Below are positions 63,006 to 64,000 of a DNA stretch of 64,000 nucleotides, one piece after another. Both the position numbers and the translations under genes were made by a program. Position 1 is the first letter of the stretch. Every line of letters begins with the position of its first letter. The stretch is from Pseudomonas peradeniyensis (lineage in GTDB: Bacteria; Pseudomonadota; Gammaproteobacteria; Pseudomonadales; Pseudomonadaceae): the NCBI RefSeq assembly GCF_014268935.2, contig NZ_JABWRJ020000004.1, positions 496,001-560,000 on the forward strand. The letters run 5' to 3'. The notes beneath the pieces are model-generated. The model had not been told where the DNA came from and ran no database searches. It was given only the letters and a program-made list of their open reading frames with translations.

Positions 63006-63392
63006 TTACTGGTGCTTGGCCAGTTCGGCCTGCAGCTCTTCCAGGGTGACGCCTTCACCCACGGCCACACCCTTCTCGGTGAGCTTGGCGATGATGTCGG
63101 CCTTGGCCTTCTCTTCTGCCTCAGCCAGGCGCTCCTGCAGGGTCTTGAGGCTGGAGTTCTTGCCAGCCTCGATGCCCAGCGCCTTCAGCTTGGCGATCAG
63201 CTCTTCCTTGCTGAGCTCGACAGGCTCGCCGCCCTCGACCACGAGCACGCCTGCTTCGACGTAGAACGCCAGGTTCTGGCGGTTGCTGTAGTCGACCCAC
63301 TGCGGCACGTCGACGGTGCCGCCAGGAGGCACCACGGAGCCGTCAGGGAGGCCGATGGGGGTTTTGCTATGGGTGTTGGTTACCTTAGCCAT
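63006..63392 (-). CDS. Hypothetical head-module protein (128 aa)
   Basis: The N-terminal part (LPDGSVVPPGGTVDVPQWVD) is beta-rich; the C-terminal part is a charged coiled coil with repeated short helices (SKEELIAKLKALGIEAGKNS). It sits between the capsid and connector genes. It may be a head accessory protein; no family recognised. Confidence 0.65.
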   Translation of the reverse strand: MAKVTNTHSKTPIGLPDGSVVPPGGTVDVPQWVDYSNRQNLAFYVEAGVLVVEGGEPVELSKEELIAKLKALGIEAGKNSSLKTLQERLAEAEEKAKADIIAKLTEKGVAVGEGVTLEELQAELAKHQ

Positions 63393-63401
63393 GGGACCCC
63401 C

Positions 63402-64000
63402 TTAGATGCCGTCGGTGTAGCGGACTTCGGCAGGACGGCGAACGTCCACGCCGCCCAGGCGGAAGATGCCCGGCACTTCCCAGCGGATCGGGCCGGCCTG
63501 GTACACAGGCAGGAAGCGGTGAGGCATCGGGATGTGCATCTTCAGCACCGACGGGTCGCGACGGTAGCTGATCATGCGTGCGGTGTTGCCGGCGCCGGCG
63601 GTGTCCAGGCCGTTCAGGCCTTTGATCATCAGCGGGCGGCCGGTGGTGGCGGTGTAGACGTTGTTCTTCTGCAGGTAGGTCAGGATCGACTCCAGGCCCT
63701 GGTCGTTTACCTTGCGGGTGGCCAACAGCAGGAACTTGCTGTACGGCAGCAGCAGGGTGTCGGAGAACGCGGTGAACAGGGTGCCCTGGGCCTGCACGGT
63801 CAGTGCGGTGTTGACGTCGGCCAGGATCTGGTCGGCGGTCGCGGTGGCCCAGTTGCCGGTCACAGCGGTGCCAGCGGTGACGCCCGGGAAGTTGAACAGG
63901 CCCGAGAAGCCTTTCGACGAGTCGCCCAGCAGGGCAACGCGGTCGACCATTTCCTCATAGGCCCGGCGGGCCGCCATGGCGTCGTCAGCAGTCAGGTTGA
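63402..64000 (-). CDS. DUF2184-type major capsid protein, C-terminal part (cut by window edge)
   Basis: The frame is open to the right edge, so the N-terminus is missing. The visible 200 residues include LFNFPGVTAGTAVTGNWATA, LLLPYSKFLLLATRKVNDQG, VLKMHIPMPHRFLPVYQAGP and the C-terminal FRLGGVDVRRPAEVRYTDGI. These are typical of DUF2184 capsids, an HK97-fold group distinct from the element B capsid. Confidence 0.85.
   Translation of the reverse strand, partial: NLTADDAMAARRAYEEMVDRVALLGDSSKGFSGLFNFPGVTAGTAVTGNWATATADQILADVNTALTVQAQGTLFTAFSDTLLLPYSKFLLLATRKVNDQGLESILTYLQKNNVYTATTGRPLMIKGLNGLDTAGAGNTARMISYRRDPSVLKMHIPMPHRFLPVYQAGPIRWEVPGIFRLGGVDVRRPAEVRYTDGI

Larger units (their letters stand above)
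43492..64000. mobile_element. Element C: lambda-type-tail prophage (left part)
   Basis: It begins at the second attachment core and runs beyond the right edge. Genes seen are two SOS-box-controlled small genes, lysis cassette, tail fibre, J, I, K, L, M, tape measure, G/GT, tail tube, connectors, Mu-F-like protein and DUF2184 capsid. Its terminases, replication genes, repressor and integrase must lie to the right. Confidence 0.9.

Overview
The window is a run of temperate-phage DNA from a Pseudomonas host, probably the P. putida/fluorescens group. Host evidence is the GC-rich phage genes of Pseudomonas type, Pseudomonas-style lysis genes and insertion at a tRNA-Ser(UGA) gene. The species cannot be fixed because I see no core chromosomal gene. 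Three elements lie head to tail and are separated by two 60-bp copies of the 3' part of tRNA-Ser(UGA), at 4438-4497 and 43432-43491. Neither copy is a whole tRNA. The intact gene should lie beyond the right edge, next to the integrase of the third element.

Element A (1-4437, left end outside) is an accessory or decayed right end. It holds a cut-off DUF2971 gene, small unknown genes, a 75-bp TCCA tetranucleotide repeat touching a ribosome binding site, a frameshifted AbiC-like abortive-infection gene, and an excisionase-like gene. It ends with an integrase broken by a TGA at codon 58.

Element B (4498-43431) is a complete-looking prophage of about 39 kb. From right to left on the minus strand it has a lambda-style control region (cI, cro, O with iterons, P), nin-like genes, a second tyrosine recombinase, antiterminator Q, holin, HNH nuclease, an HK97-type head module (small and large terminase, portal, protease, capsid) and a Mu-type contractile tail (sheath, tube, frameshifted chaperone, tape measure, gp43-gp48 baseplate proteins, fibre). 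It closes with an endolysin-Rz/Rz1 lysis cassette. Its plus-strand early arm (34.5-43.3 kb) carries a ParB-like protein, a LuxR-type HTH protein, many small genes, two of them broken, and the DUF4224-integrase pair next to the attachment site.

Element C (43492 to the edge) is a different phage. It begins with two small genes behind a near-perfect LexA box, then a lysis cassette whose Rz/Rz1 closely matches element B but with a GH24 lysozyme. A lambda-type non-contractile tail follows (fibre, J, I, K, L, M, tape measure, G/GT with the lambda slippery heptamer, Ig-fold tail tube), then connector genes, a Mu-F-like head protein and a DUF2184 capsid that runs off the edge. A small cargo island with a superinfection-immunity protein sits between G/GT and the tape measure.

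The clearest unexplained signals are these: the repeated CGTTAC(n)GTAACG palindromes confined to element B late genes; the TCCA microsatellite; the conserved intergenic block shared by elements A and B; the conserved arm-site layout at both attachment junctions; an OOP-like antisense RNA candidate; and a long hairpin before the ParB-like gene.
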